This document shows, in pieces, positions 1 through 9,121 of a stretch of DNA of 64,000 bases. Numbering within the stretch: position 1 is the stretch's first letter; each line of letters opens with the position of its first letter. The position numbers and the translations under genes were made by a program. Source of the DNA: Chryseobacterium taklimakanense (GTDB taxonomy: Bacteria; Bacteroidota; Bacteroidia; Flavobacteriales; Weeksellaceae); NCBI RefSeq assembly GCF_900187185.1, contig NZ_LT906465.1, positions 1,302,001-1,366,000 on the forward strand. The letters run 5' to 3'. The notes beneath the pieces are model-generated. The model saw only the letters and a list, made by a program, of their open reading frames with translations, searched no databases and was not told the origin of the DNA.

Positions 1-137
1 CGCTGGAAGAAGTTTACGAACCGTTTTTGATTCAGGAAGGTTTTATCATACGGACTCCGCGAGGAAGAGAAGTGACAGAGAAAGCGTATCAGCATTTGGG
101 GATTTCGAGGCCGCGGAATCCTGGGGAACTGTTTTAG
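1..137 (+). CDS. ruvB: Holliday junction branch migration helicase RuvB, C-terminal end (partial)
   Basis: Only the last 44 residues are in the window (frame starts at base 3, stop TAG at 135-137). The tail contains [23 protein letters not shown] and AYQHLGI, which is the conserved winged-helix C-terminus of RuvB, the hexameric AAA+ motor that drives Holliday junction migration with RuvA and RuvC. The 5' part lies outside the window, so length and ATPase motifs cannot be judged. The identification rests on this short but very conserved tail. Confidence 0.9.
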   Translation, partial: LEEVYEPFLIQEGFIIRTPRGREVTEKAYQHLGISRPRNPGELF

Positions 138-141
138 AGGG

Positions 142-205
142 GTTAGTGGTTAGTGGTTGAGTGGTTGAGTAGTTTAGTGGTTGAGTGGTTGAGTTTTTTA
201 GTTGG
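142..205. repeat. Short degenerate tandem repeat after ruvB
   Basis: The octamer GTGGTTGA and the variant GTGGTTAG recur about six times in direct orientation between the ruvB stop codon and the GC-rich repeat element. The tract is G/T-rich on the plus strand and carries no plausible reading frame. Such minisatellites usually arise by replication slippage, so copy number may vary between strains. Confidence 0.6.
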
Positions 206-245
206 GCAGTAAAGTGAGATTGATGCTTTTTTTACATGCTCTACA

Positions 246-391
246 CCGCGTGAGGGATGGTAAGGGCGCGACCGAAGGGAGCGGTGCGCAGTGAAACGGA
301 GCACCGAAACGAAGTGAAGCCCTGAACAGCCCGGCCCGAACGAGGGAACGGAGGCGCGCAGCGCCGGAGTGACCGAGTGAGGGACACGCCC
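246..391 (+). repeat. GC-rich intergenic repeat element, copy 1
   Basis: A sharply GC-rich, purine-biased stretch sits in an otherwise AT-rich intergenic gap (138-454). It begins GCGTGAGGGATGGTAAGGG and ends with GGAACGGAGGCGCG, GCGCCGGAG and GACCGAGTG. The start and end blocks recur at 52112-52265, and the start block also recurs at 30778-30900 on the other strand. An internal hairpin is possible (GCGGTGC pairing with GCACCG, about 281-306). Reading frames across it are low-complexity and not believable as protein. I infer a dispersed non-coding repeat of unknown function. Confidence 0.65.
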
Positions 392-454
392 AAAAAACCG
401 TTCTCACAATCGTATCTTTAAGAAATTTTATTAATTTTATTGAAAATATTCGAT

Positions 455-1321
455 ATGAAACTCTACCCCATACAGTGCGGAAACTTTAAACTGGACGGCG
501 GCGCGATGTTCGGCGTGGTACCAAAATCTTTGTGGCAGAAGACCAATCCGGCAGACGAAAAAAATCTCATCGAAATGGGAATGCGCTCCCTGCTCATCGA
601 AGACGGCAAAAAACTGATCCTGATTGACTGCGGGCTCGGACAAAAACAGGATGAGAAATTTTTCGGCCATTATTCGCTTTACGGCGATGACTCGCTGGAG
701 AAAAATCTTTCCAGGTATGGTTTTGTAAAAGACGATATCACCGATGTTTTCCTGACGCACCTGCATTTTGACCATTGCGGCGGCGCGATTGAATGGAATG
801 ACGACCGAACGGGTTACAGGCCGGCTTTCAGAAATGCCCAGTTCTGGACGAATGAAAACCACTGGCAATGGGCGACAGAGCCTAATCCGAGGGAAAAAGC
901 AAGTTTTCTGAAAGAAAATATCTTCCCGATGCAGGAAAGCGGCCAGCTGAACTTTGTTCCTTTGCCGACAACAGGCAATTACGGCTTTGCACCGGACCTG
1001 AAAATGGATATAATTTTCGTGGACGGCCATACTGAAAAACAGATGCTTCCGGTCATTCAGTACCAGGAGAAAACGATTGTTTTTGCGGCGGATTTAATTC
1101 CAACCGCGGGACACGTTCCGCTGGTGTATGTGATGGGCTACGACACGCGCCCGCTGCTGACGATGGAAGAAAAAGAAAAATTCCTGAAACAGTGCGTGGA
1201 CAATGAATATCTGCTGTTCCTGGAACACGATGCGCACCACGAACTTGCGAGCGTGAAAATGACAGAGAAAGGCGTAAAACTGGATGATACTTTCAGTTTT
1301 AATGAAGTTTTTGGGTATTAA
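455..1321 (+). CDS. MBL-fold metallo-hydrolase
   Basis: A 288-residue metallo-beta-lactamase-fold hydrolase, probably cytoplasmic as no signal peptide is visible. The metal site is THLHFDHCGG near residues 101-110 (the HxHxDH motif), followed by FVDGHT near residue 190 and FAADLIPTAGH further on, which supply the remaining histidine and the bridging aspartate. The substrate cannot be read from sequence; lactonase, thioesterase and phosphodiesterase relatives all exist in this superfamily. An in-frame ATG at 440 would add five residues (MKIFD). I prefer 455, where the product begins MKLYPIQCGNF. A weak TATCTTTA box near 414-421 could be the promoter. Confidence 0.85.
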   Translation: MKLYPIQCGNFKLDGGAMFGVVPKSLWQKTNPADEKNLIEMGMRSLLIEDGKKLILIDCGLGQKQDEKFFGHYSLYGDDSLEKNLSRYGFVKDDITDVFLTHLHFDHCGGAIEWNDDRTGYRPAFRNAQFWTNENHWQWATEPNPREKASFLKENIFPMQESGQLNFVPLPTTGNYGFAPDLKMDIIFVDGHTEKQMLPVIQYQEKTIVFAADLIPTAGHVPLVYVMGYDTRPLLTMEEKEKFLKQCVDNEYLLFLEHDAHHELASVKMTEKGVKLDDTFSFNEVFGY

Positions 1322-1377
1322 GATGGGAAGCAGAAGGCGGAAGATGGAGTTGTACGGCCGCTGCAGGTTTAGCGAAT

Positions 1378-1406
1378 TTTGACTTCTGGCAAAATTATTA
1401 TCTTTG
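1378..1406 (+). promoter_or_regulatory. Promoter of coaE
   Basis: TTTG at 1378-1381 and TATCTTTG at 1399-1406, separated by 17 nt, match the flavobacterial -33/-7 consensus (TTTG, 17-23 nt, TAnnTTTG). Transcription would start near 1411, giving a leader of about 17 nt before the ATG at 1428. Confidence 0.7.
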
Positions 1407-1427
1407 AGGCATTAATTAATCAAAATT

Positions 1428-2069
1428 ATGGACACAACAGAAGGCGGGACGACATCGCCTGAGCCCGAACCGAGGATCATCGGTCTCACCGGAGGAATCG
1501 GCTCCGGAAAATCAACAGTTGCAAAATTTATCGAGGATATGGGGTTTCCGGTATATTACTCGGATATCCGCGCCAAAGAAATCGTAAACGACAACGAGAT
1601 CCTCAAATCAAAAATTGTGGAACTTCTGGGCTCCGAAGCTTACAATGAAAACGGCAATTACAACCGTAAATATGTAGCAAGCCTGGTTTTTGGGAATGAT
1701 GAACTTTTACAAAAACTCAATCAAACGATTCATCCTGCAGTACGGGCAGATTTTGAAAACTGGGTAAGCCGACAGAGTTCTGAATTTGTTTTTAAGGAAA
1801 CCGCACTGCTTTTCGAGTTGGGTTTAGATAAGGAATGTCATCAGTCTATCCTGGTGACGGCGGAGGACAATCTGCGGATCAAGCGTGTGATGGACCGCGA
1901 CGGAAAAACCTACCGCGAAGTGGAAACCATAATGGACAAGCAAATGCCGGAAAAAGACAAAATCCGGAAAACCGTTTTCATCATTTACAATAATGACGGG
2001 CTTGCAGAGCTCCGTACAGAAACAGAAAAGGTAATCAACAAATTAATAAGGCAGGAAGAAACTGCATAA
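1428..2069 (+). CDS. coaE: Dephospho-CoA kinase
   Basis: Catalyses the last step of coenzyme A synthesis, ATP-dependent phosphorylation of the 3'-hydroxyl of dephospho-CoA, in the cytoplasm. The Walker A P-loop GGIGSGKS is at residues 22-29, followed by YYSDIRAKEIV, the variable-lid region and ALLFELGLDK typical of CoaE. At 213 residues it is slightly longer than the usual ~200 because of a Gly/Pro/Glu-rich N-terminal extension of about 15 residues before the first beta strand. It has its own consensus promoter and ends at a bidirectional terminator facing the convergent protease gene. Confidence 0.95.
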   Translation: MDTTEGGTTSPEPEPRIIGLTGGIGSGKSTVAKFIEDMGFPVYYSDIRAKEIVNDNEILKSKIVELLGSEAYNENGNYNRKYVASLVFGNDELLQKLNQTIHPAVRADFENWVSRQSSEFVFKETALLFELGLDKECHQSILVTAEDNLRIKRVMDRDGKTYREVETIMDKQMPEKDKIRKTVFIIYNNDGLAELRTETEKVINKLIRQEETA

Positions 2070-2071
2070 AA

Positions 2072-2095
2072 AACCTCCATAACGGAGGCTTTTTT
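2072..2095. terminator. Bidirectional intrinsic terminator between coaE and the metalloprotease
   Basis: CCTCC at 2074-2078 pairs with GGAGG around a short ATAAC loop and is flanked by A-run and T-run on the two sides, so it can end both coaE (plus) and the convergent protease gene (minus). Confidence 0.75.
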
Positions 2096-2097
2096 GT

Positions 2098-5022
2098 TTA
2101 TTTCTTTATGATTTTAATTGCTTTCTGTCCCGTAACCGTCAGCAAGTACGTTGCAGGCAGCAGCGCAGACAGGTCAATTTTATTCAGCATTATTTCCCCA
2201 GACCTGATCAGCCTTCCGGACATATCATAAACTTTGTACGGGGTACCGTTATCAATTTCAGTCGTGTAGATATAATCGGTAAACGGATTTGGGTAAGCAA
2301 TTACTTGATCCTGATAAAATAACGGGGTATTGCTGATAACAACTCTATAATCTTCAACTTCACCAAAGGCAAACTTTTCGCACGGCAACGGGATTGACGG
2401 TTCTGCTTTTAAAGAAACCCTCATTCGTACTCCACCCGGATCAAGAAAAGCGGTGGCTGGAACTGTAAATGTTCCCACGACTTCTGACGCTGTTGTATTT
2501 GCTTCAGCCAAAATCTGTTCAGTGGACGAAAAAACCCCGTCTCCATTATAGTCAATCCACGCAGCGACACTTACAGGCGCTGGATCGCCCATCCATTTCG
2601 GCGTTACACGAATGCTGTAAGTTTTCTGATTTTGATTCAGATAAATAAAATTTTGATTTAAATCTGAAAAATCCGAATAAGTAGATGCACCCGAACCATT
2701 TTCAAACCGGTCCACTTCTACTTTTTGAATAAATTCGTTAGTTCCGCTGGTTGACGATGATGCGCAGTTAATTTCAAAAAGTGTAGTAAAAGAAAAATTA
2801 GCGGTGTAAGCGGATACGGACGCAGAGCAGGAACTTTTAACCCTGAATTCATAAGTTGTCCCCGGTTCCAGATTGGTAAGCGTAACAGAATTTGTTTTTA
2901 GTTCCATTACCGAGAAAGCCGGATCATCCGCTTTTTTATATTCAAAAAAATAAGAATTTATCGCTGGGATGGCTTCCCAGGAAACCGTGGCTCCGGTATA
3001 ATTTATATTTGAAATTTTGATGTTCTGAGGAACGGCTGCAGTACAGGAAGATTCAAGGACAACATTGGCTTTCGGCGAAACTGCATAAAAAACATTCCCC
3101 AAAGCCTCTACCCTAAACTGTAAATTTGATTGCCCAACTAAAGAAACCGGAACAACAACAGTTTCAGAGCCATCATTGGGCGTGCTGGCTGCCAAGTCTG
3201 CCCAAGCAGCACCATTATCAACTGTGTAGCTAATTTTCACATTAGCAACATTATACGGCGCTGCATTGGTGTTTGCCACATCCCAAGTGAGTTTGGTAGC
3301 TGCGCCGCCGTAGATGTTTTCGCCGCTTACAATATTTATTTTAAAAGGTCCATCACTTCCAACAGCGATTTTTTGGTTGGCAAAACTTGTTTGCTGCTGC
3401 TCCTTAACCGGATGATTATCCCGTACCGTGACTCTGTAGTTGCTGGTTCTCGCTACATTTGATACACTTTCCCAATCGCTTTGGCTGGTTAAAATTCCGG
3501 CCATGACCAATGAAAATTTAGGAAAATATCTCGTTGGATTACTTACAGGCGGCAAAGACCTGAAAAGTGCTCCGGTCACATTGCTTCCCGTAGTAGTGAT
3601 TATGGGTGAAGCAGCATCATCAACCTGTTCCCAAGTGTAGGTGAGTGGATCGTTTTCCGCATCGGTGGCATTAGCTGTAAGCACAAACGCTGTGGACCTT
3701 GGGACAGTATAATCCGGCATCGCTGAAATAACGGGCGGACTGTTGGCGATGGCCGTTTCCACATCGCAGGTTTTTGATATTAAATTATTTTGAATCTGTG
3801 AAATGCTGAATCCATGGAAATAAGGATCGGTATTCTTCTGCACATCCGCAGAGGTAATTCCAGCATATCCCATCAGCGTGGAACCAGAACCCGGCTCGAT
3901 ATTGGAACCGTAACTTTCAAGCTGGTGCGAAAATGTATGCGTCGCTCCAAGCTGGTGCCCGATCTCGTGAGTGACATAATCGACATTGAAAACGTCACCA
4001 AACGGCTTGCCATCGGCCGGTGAAGTGTAGGCACTGCCTTTGTAACTGGTAGGATATCCGTTGCCGTCTACACTCAAATCGTTGGTACAGATACAGCCGA
4101 TGCACCTCGCATTACCGCCGCCACCGCTTGCCCCAAAAAGATGTCCTATATCGAAATTATCATCACCCACGCTGTTGTGCAGCGTGTTCATCAGTTCCGT
4201 GGACCAGATACCTGTGACTCCCGTAGAAGCCGCTGAATACGGATCAGTTTCCGGATCGGTAAAGATAATCTGCGGCAAATCCTGAAGAATAAGCCTTGTT
4301 GCCACGTCCCTTTCAAGAATTCCATTAACGGTGGTCAGTGTGGCGTTAATGGCTGCAATAGCCTGCGGAACGCCGCCAAAATAGTTGGTGTATTCGGCAG
4401 TTGTGGAAATTGCGAGTCTCAGAGTTCGGAATTTTCTGTCGGAAGTTGCCGCAAAATTTGTGCTTTCGAGTTTTGCCGTCTTATTACCGGAAAATAAATT
4501 ATTAAGCTGTTGCTTGGAAAGAACCGATTCATTCGTGGAGCAGACAAAAGGTTTCCCGGAACCGGTTTTTGAAGTTTTGGGATAAACGCCAAAGACAGTC
4601 TTCGACTGATCTACAGGCTCGATAAATTCGTACTGCCCGTCTTTAATCACCATTGACTGGAAATCTTTTCCCGAAATACTGAAACGGATATATTTTCCGG
4701 GATCATCTATCCCAACGCCAACATAAGAACCCAAGTCATATCTTTCTGCCAAAGAAGGAACGACCACCGGCGCACTGTAAACCGCGAAACGCTCTACAGA
4801 ACCTTCCAAAGTCGGAACTTGAATTTCAACCGGTTTTGCATTTCTACCGGTTTCAGAGGCATTTTTTAGTTTGGCTTTTAATTGAGAAACATCGAGGGAG
4901 TAAAATTTCTTTACATTTATCTCCTGACGCATTTTCGCTGTGCTGGTTGCAACAGGATTCCACTGCGCAAATGAAACGCCGAAAACAAAAACGAAAAGGA
5001 AACTGATCAACTGTTGATTCAC
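2098..5022 (-). CDS. Secreted M12B-like (reprolysin-type) metalloprotease with T9SS sorting domain
   Basis: A 974-residue exported zinc protease. The start codon is GTG, directly before a signal peptide ending SFAQ at residue 20. The metzincin motif HEIGHQLGATH lies at residues 352-362 with a Met-turn LMGY at 383-386. It is followed by a fibronectin type III domain (about 655-745), a GEVED domain (about 770-895, containing YNGDGVF and GEVEDYRV), and a C-terminal type A T9SS sorting domain (about 905-974, starting AYPNPF). The prodomain is roughly residues 21-195. The protein should cross the inner membrane by Sec and the outer membrane by T9SS, with the tail removed on attachment or release. 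A TAATTTTG -7 box lies just upstream at 5040-5047; I see no matching -33 element. Confidence 0.88.
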   Translation of the reverse strand: MNQQLISFLFVFVFGVSFAQWNPVATSTAKMRQEINVKKFYSLDVSQLKAKLKNASETGRNAKPVEIQVPTLEGSVERFAVYSAPVVVPSLAERYDLGSYVGVGIDDPGKYIRFSISGKDFQSMVIKDGQYEFIEPVDQSKTVFGVYPKTSKTGSGKPFVCSTNESVLSKQQLNNLFSGNKTAKLESTNFAATSDRKFRTLRLAISTTAEYTNYFGGVPQAIAAINATLTTVNGILERDVATRLILQDLPQIIFTDPETDPYSAASTGVTGIWSTELMNTLHNSVGDDNFDIGHLFGASGGGGNARCIGCICTNDLSVDGNGYPTSYKGSAYTSPADGKPFGDVFNVDYVTHEIGHQLGATHTFSHQLESYGSNIEPGSGSTLMGYAGITSADVQKNTDPYFHGFSISQIQNNLISKTCDVETAIANSPPVISAMPDYTVPRSTAFVLTANATDAENDPLTYTWEQVDDAASPIITTTGSNVTGALFRSLPPVSNPTRYFPKFSLVMAGILTSQSDWESVSNVARTSNYRVTVRDNHPVKEQQQTSFANQKIAVGSDGPFKINIVSGENIYGGAATKLTWDVANTNAAPYNVANVKISYTVDNGAAWADLAASTPNDGSETVVVPVSLVGQSNLQFRVEALGNVFYAVSPKANVVLESSCTAAVPQNIKISNINYTGATVSWEAIPAINSYFFEYKKADDPAFSVMELKTNSVTLTNLEPGTTYEFRVKSSCSASVSAYTANFSFTTLFEINCASSSTSGTNEFIQKVEVDRFENGSGASTYSDFSDLNQNFIYLNQNQKTYSIRVTPKWMGDPAPVSVAAWIDYNGDGVFSSTEQILAEANTTASEVVGTFTVPATAFLDPGGVRMRVSLKAEPSIPLPCEKFAFGEVEDYRVVISNTPLFYQDQVIAYPNPFTDYIYTTEIDNGTPYKVYDMSGRLIRSGEIMLNKIDLSALLPATYLLTVTGQKAIKIIKK

Positions 5023-5372
5023 TTACTGGCTTTTAGTTGCAAAATTAATTTATTCCGTTGAATGGTTTAATTATTATATACTTTGTTGAGGCTCCTTTCT
5101 CTTAAACATAGAAACAAGGTATCCCGCATAAACACCGGCCAGAAATAACCTCAGAATACTGATTCATAAATTTTTAATGTTTAGACGTTCCGTTCCGTAA
5201 ATAATTAAAATAAATTATATCCCAGCCGAAAAAAGACGAAATATGGATCGCAAAAAGTCTTAGAAAAGCACTTATAATCCGGTGCAAAAACCTAAATTTA
5301 TAAAACTGCTACAGCGGCATCACAGTTACAAAACCTTAAAACAGCACAGACATTTTTGATAATTTCATTTAA
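5023..5372. other. Intergenic gap without recognised gene
   Basis: 350 nt of AT-rich sequence between the GTG start of the metalloprotease and the end of the DUF6048 gene. Apart from the -7 box at 5040-5047 on the minus strand I see no reading frame, hairpin terminator or repeat. Confidence 0.6.
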
Positions 5373-6029
5373 TTAAAACCGATAAGCAATGTTCCATGCA
5401 AATCCCATATTGAACTTAGCCGACGCACGCCCAAAACCAGGCACGATCATGGGCTTTATATCCTCCTGTTTTTTGGTGTAAACCAAATATTTAGGCTGCA
5501 CATTCACATCGATATAGAAATTGCTGCCGAAAAGCTGAACTCTGCCGCCAATTCCCGCTTCCAACCAGTACGATGACTGCGTAGAACCCGGAAAACTCAG
5601 ATAAGAATCACCGCCCTGCTGCCCACGCACCGGAACCTGCATATATTCCTGATTATAAAATGCCGCTCCGATTTTTGGCCCGGCGTAGAAACCGTTGAGC
5701 TCATTCTCAGGATCTTTCATCAGCATATAAAATCCGCCGGCTTTCACAAACAAACCGCTGGCTTTGGCATCGTAACCGTTCTTTTGGTAAACATTGCTTT
5801 CAAAACCAAGATCAGCCACGGCATGAAGGTCTTTTTTAATTTTAGAAGAAACAAATCCCTGAAAGACTTTTCGTTTGGAGAATACCCCCAAACCAGCATT
5901 CAGCACATCAAAGCCCACCATGAAATTCGGTTCGTATTTCGGTTTTGTGATTACCGAATCTGAATCCTGTGCAGAAAACACCGAAAACAGAAAACTAAAA
6001 AATAAGGTATAAATGCGTAGGGTTTTCAT
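5373..6029 (-). CDS. DUF6048 family protein, probable outer-membrane barrel
   Basis: 218 residues with a signal peptide ending FSAQ near residue 20, then alternating polar/aromatic strands and a C-terminal aromatic residue (AYRF), as expected for a small outer-membrane beta-barrel. The pattern (GFDVLNAGLGVFSKRKVFQG near the N-terminus, FYAGPKIGAAF in the middle) fits the Bacteroidetes family DUF6048, which has no known activity. Its start overlaps the end of the upstream DUF6452 gene by 35 nt, so the two are very likely translationally coupled and work in one process. Confidence 0.75.
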   Translation of the reverse strand: MKTLRIYTLFFSFLFSVFSAQDSDSVITKPKYEPNFMVGFDVLNAGLGVFSKRKVFQGFVSSKIKKDLHAVADLGFESNVYQKNGYDAKASGLFVKAGGFYMLMKDPENELNGFYAGPKIGAAFYNQEYMQVPVRGQQGGDSYLSFPGSTQSSYWLEAGIGGRVQLFGSNFYIDVNVQPKYLVYTKKQEDIKPMIVPGFGRASAKFNMGFAWNIAYRF

Positions 6030-6465
6030 TGATGATTTCGGTTTTAATTTGTTCGCTCGATGTCACTGGATTTGGCGTAACCAAAGTAGCAGAAACGTCT
6101 TTGTAAAGTTTTTTGAAACCACAGGCCGGCGATACGTATTGCGACTCCGATGTGTAATTGATCCTGATTTTTGATTTCGGACCTTTTTCTTCTGTTTGAA
6201 TGAAAATATCCGTGTAGAGATTATTGTCAACCCGCAAAGGAATCAGCACCGAATCTACTGCGGTTGTGCTCAGAACCGTTTTTTCGCCTTCACCATAATC
6301 TACGCCTACAATCAGTTTATTAAGCTTCAAAAGTTTGTTGTTTTGGCTTTCTTTAAATTTCATTTTCAGTCTTGGTGTCGCCTCGCCGCTTACGCAGATG
6401 TCATCATCAGAATTACAGCTGACAGCCAATATTAAAGTGATTAACAGTAACCGGAAATTTTTCAT
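5995..6465 (-). CDS. DUF6452 family lipoprotein
   Basis: I place the start at the ATG at 6465 rather than at 6498, because only this start puts the lipobox (LAVSC) at the end of a normal signal peptide; mature protein would begin at Cys17. The protein is 156 residues, with a further Cys pair (DDICVSG and PACGF) and a beta-rich body, matching the Bacteroidetes family DUF6452. Function unknown. The stop overlaps the DUF6048 start. The pair lies downstream of rlmD and a zinc metalloprotease on the same strand. A 9-bp inverted repeat (6479-6487 with 6496-6504) sits just upstream. Confidence 0.75.
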   Translation of the reverse strand: MKNFRLLLITLILAVSCNSDDDICVSGEATPRLKMKFKESQNNKLLKLNKLIVGVDYGEGEKTVLSTTAVDSVLIPLRVDNNLYTDIFIQTEEKGPKSKIRINYTSESQYVSPACGFKKLYKDVSATLVTPNPVTSSEQIKTEIINENPTHLYLIF

Positions 6466-6523
6466 ATTGTTTAAAATTATTCCTGTGATTATAACCACAG
6501 GAATTAGATTTTAGTATTCAGAA

Positions 6524-9037
6524 TTAAATTTTAGGATCCAGTGCTTTTTGAATTCTATAACTCAGATCATCGTAATGGTAGCGGTTCATCTGATCAGATG
6601 AAGCGGCTTTCTGTTGCAGTTCAGCCTGCAAATCTCTCAGTGTACCGCGCACAACTGCCTGAACATCAGAATTTTCAGAAACTGAAAGTGACATTCCTCT
6701 GCCAGTAACCGCAGGTGCAGTCGGTTTTGGGGCAAGTAAGGCAACCATATCGTTAATGTAATTCCTTTGTAAATTCCTTCTGTAAATATCAGGATTTGAG
6801 CCCACGAAAATAACGTTTTTCAAATCGTCCATATATTCGAAAAGCTGGTAAGCATTGGGCTCAACCGACTGCGAAACATACATTTTCTGAAGAACCATCG
6901 GGCTCAAAATCCTGCTGAGAACACCATTCTGTAAATTTTCAACCACCTGAACCGGTGATTTTGTTGTTTTGTCGAAAACATCCTTTTTAAGCAACCAGGT
7001 CGGTGTTTCAAAAATATTTCTGTTTAAGAAATCGAGCGCTCTTTTCTGCTCAGTTTTTGAAACCACCTCATAAACTACACCTGACTGATCGGTTGTTTTC
7101 GGCGTTTCCATCTCACCGCCGATATATTTTGAAACGTGGCCTAAATATCTCGCAAACTGCGTGGTAACCTGATCATACATTGTGGAGTAATCGTCGTAGT
7201 TTTCATTTGGCCGTTCTGTCCATTTATCAAGGTGATCTACAATCCTCTGAAGGTTTTTGATGCCGTAATTTCCGGCAAGCATCGCATCGTCACCAATTTG
7301 CTCGCTTTGGGAACGGGGATCGAACGGATTGCTTTCCGTACCGAACCAGAGGCGTGGGTTTTCAAGTTTGTTGATGACCCACTTATTGAGATGAGCCTTT
7401 TCAGCTTCCGGCGAACTGTCCTGCGGGAATCTTCTGTAGCCCCACTCAATCGCCCAGTGGTCGTAATCGCCGATTCGGGGCATCATTCCACTGTCAGGGA
7501 TCTTATCTTCCGGTTGCGCAACGTAATTGAAACGTGCATAATCCATTATTGACGGCGTATGCCCGTTTTTCTCGAGCCATTTTTTATCTCTTAATTTTTC
7601 CACAGGAACTGTTGAGCTGGAGCCGAAATTATGCCTTAAACCAAGCGTATGCCCCACTTCGTGTGAGGAAACAAACCGGATAAGTTCGCCCATCAGCTTT
7701 TCATCAAATTCCATTTTTCTTGCTCTGGGATCGCTTGGCGAAGCCTGGATGAAATACCAGTTTCTCAAAAGATTCATCACATTATGGTACCAGTTGATAT
7801 GGCTTTCAAGAATTTCACCAGTTCGTGGATCTGCGATTGACGGTCCGGACGCATTAGGCACATCGGACGGTTTGTAAACGATTGCTGAGAATCTGGCGTC
7901 TTCAAGGCTCCATTCAGGATCGTCTTTGGCGTTTGGGATTTTAGCATAAATTGCATTTTTGAAACCTGCTTTTTCAAAAGCGGACTTCCAGTCATCCACG
8001 CCCTGCATCAGGTACGGAACCCATTTTTTTGGTGTTGCCGGATCTATATAAAAAACAATCGGTTTTGCAGGTTCTACCAGTTCGCCGCGCTTATATTTTT
8101 CTAAATCCTGTGGCTTTGGCTCCAGCCTCCATCTTTTGATCACTGATACTTTTTTTACGCCTTGAGGATCAAGGTCGAAATCGGTATAACCTACAGTAAA
8201 ATATCCCACGCGAGGATCATAATACCGCGCCTGCATTTTATTTTCAGGAAGAAGAACCAGGGACGAGTTGATTTCCACAGTATAATTTCCGCTGACTTCC
8301 GGTTTTTCTACGCCCGGCGGAAACGTCACATTACCAAGCGTTTTGGCAAATGTTTTTGTGGTATTGATTTCAAGGTTATTCGGAAAGGATTTAATGAAAT
8401 TTACAAAGGATTTATCTTTCTGAAATGCGCCGACTTTGAAACTTTTCTTGTAACCGGCTTCAAAGGAAACCAGTTCATTATCAGCATTTACAAAATCTGA
8501 AACCTCTATGACCGAAGATTTTTTGTCATCGTTGTACGCTTTGATGTCAAAAACCTGCACAATTGCCTGCGTATTGTTCCGCATCACAGAATTGTACATT
8601 TCCGATTTCGAATCAGCAGCATAATCGTCGTAGGAAATAGACCGTATGAAAATCTTGTCCTGAGGGCCTTTCTCGAAAACCACTACACTTTGAGAAATCT
8701 GGTCTCCTGCATAACCGATGAATCCCGAGCGCATCCCTGCGGCCGCTTTCGTAAGCCTGCTCACAACCAGAAAATCTTTTTTCAGAACGCTGTCCGGAAT
8801 TTCAAAATAGTATTTATCCTCAACCTTATGAACGGTAATTACGCCCTGGTCGCTCACCGTTTTTGCGGTGATGATTTCTTTATAAGGCTTAATCTTTTCA
8901 GGCTTTTTGTCTTTTGCAGCAGCGTCTGGAGTTTTCGCTTTTACAGTATCTGTTTTTGATTTTTCAGTCTGCGCAAAAGCGCTCGGCGAAGCTACAGCAA
9001 GCACCAGTACCGCCATCAGAGTATTAAGTTTCTTCAT
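6524..9037 (-). CDS. Secreted zinc-dependent metalloprotease, DUF5117/DUF4953 type
   Basis: 837 residues with a signal peptide ending AFAQ near residue 23 and a Lys/Asp/Ala-rich linker. The N-terminal half (about 55-320) corresponds to the DUF5118/DUF5117 regions and the second half to the metzincin-like DUF4953 region, with the extended zinc motif HEVGHTLGLRHNF at residues 459-471. No T9SS sorting domain is visible, so it probably stays in the periplasm or on the outer membrane. Substrates are unknown for the family. It sits between rlmD (84 nt upstream) and the DUF6452/DUF6048 pair, on the same strand. Confidence 0.85.
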   Translation of the reverse strand: MKKLNTLMAVLVLAVASPSAFAQTEKSKTDTVKAKTPDAAAKDKKPEKIKPYKEIITAKTVSDQGVITVHKVEDKYYFEIPDSVLKKDFLVVSRLTKAAAGMRSGFIGYAGDQISQSVVVFEKGPQDKIFIRSISYDDYAADSKSEMYNSVMRNNTQAIVQVFDIKAYNDDKKSSVIEVSDFVNADNELVSFEAGYKKSFKVGAFQKDKSFVNFIKSFPNNLEINTTKTFAKTLGNVTFPPGVEKPEVSGNYTVEINSSLVLLPENKMQARYYDPRVGYFTVGYTDFDLDPQGVKKVSVIKRWRLEPKPQDLEKYKRGELVEPAKPIVFYIDPATPKKWVPYLMQGVDDWKSAFEKAGFKNAIYAKIPNAKDDPEWSLEDARFSAIVYKPSDVPNASGPSIADPRTGEILESHINWYHNVMNLLRNWYFIQASPSDPRARKMEFDEKLMGELIRFVSSHEVGHTLGLRHNFGSSSTVPVEKLRDKKWLEKNGHTPSIMDYARFNYVAQPEDKIPDSGMMPRIGDYDHWAIEWGYRRFPQDSSPEAEKAHLNKWVINKLENPRLWFGTESNPFDPRSQSEQIGDDAMLAGNYGIKNLQRIVDHLDKWTERPNENYDDYSTMYDQVTTQFARYLGHVSKYIGGEMETPKTTDQSGVVYEVVSKTEQKRALDFLNRNIFETPTWLLKKDVFDKTTKSPVQVVENLQNGVLSRILSPMVLQKMYVSQSVEPNAYQLFEYMDDLKNVIFVGSNPDIYRRNLQRNYINDMVALLAPKPTAPAVTGRGMSLSVSENSDVQAVVRGTLRDLQAELQQKAASSDQMNRYHYDDLSYRIQKALDPKI

Positions 9038-9121
9038 ATCACAGGTAAATTTTGTTTAAAGATAACAAAAAAACCTGTTTTTCGACATTTACAGAAGAAC
9101 TTAAACCTAAAAAATCAAGAT

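Noticed and set aside
198-407. 69-codon minus-strand frame over the GC-rich repeat
   Set aside because: It follows the repeat element, is low in complexity and starts in non-coding sequence; equivalent frames are not kept in the other copies.
437-1030. 197-codon minus-strand frame
   Set aside because: It lies entirely over the MBL hydrolase gene, which has clear motifs on the plus strand; no family resemblance in the minus frame.
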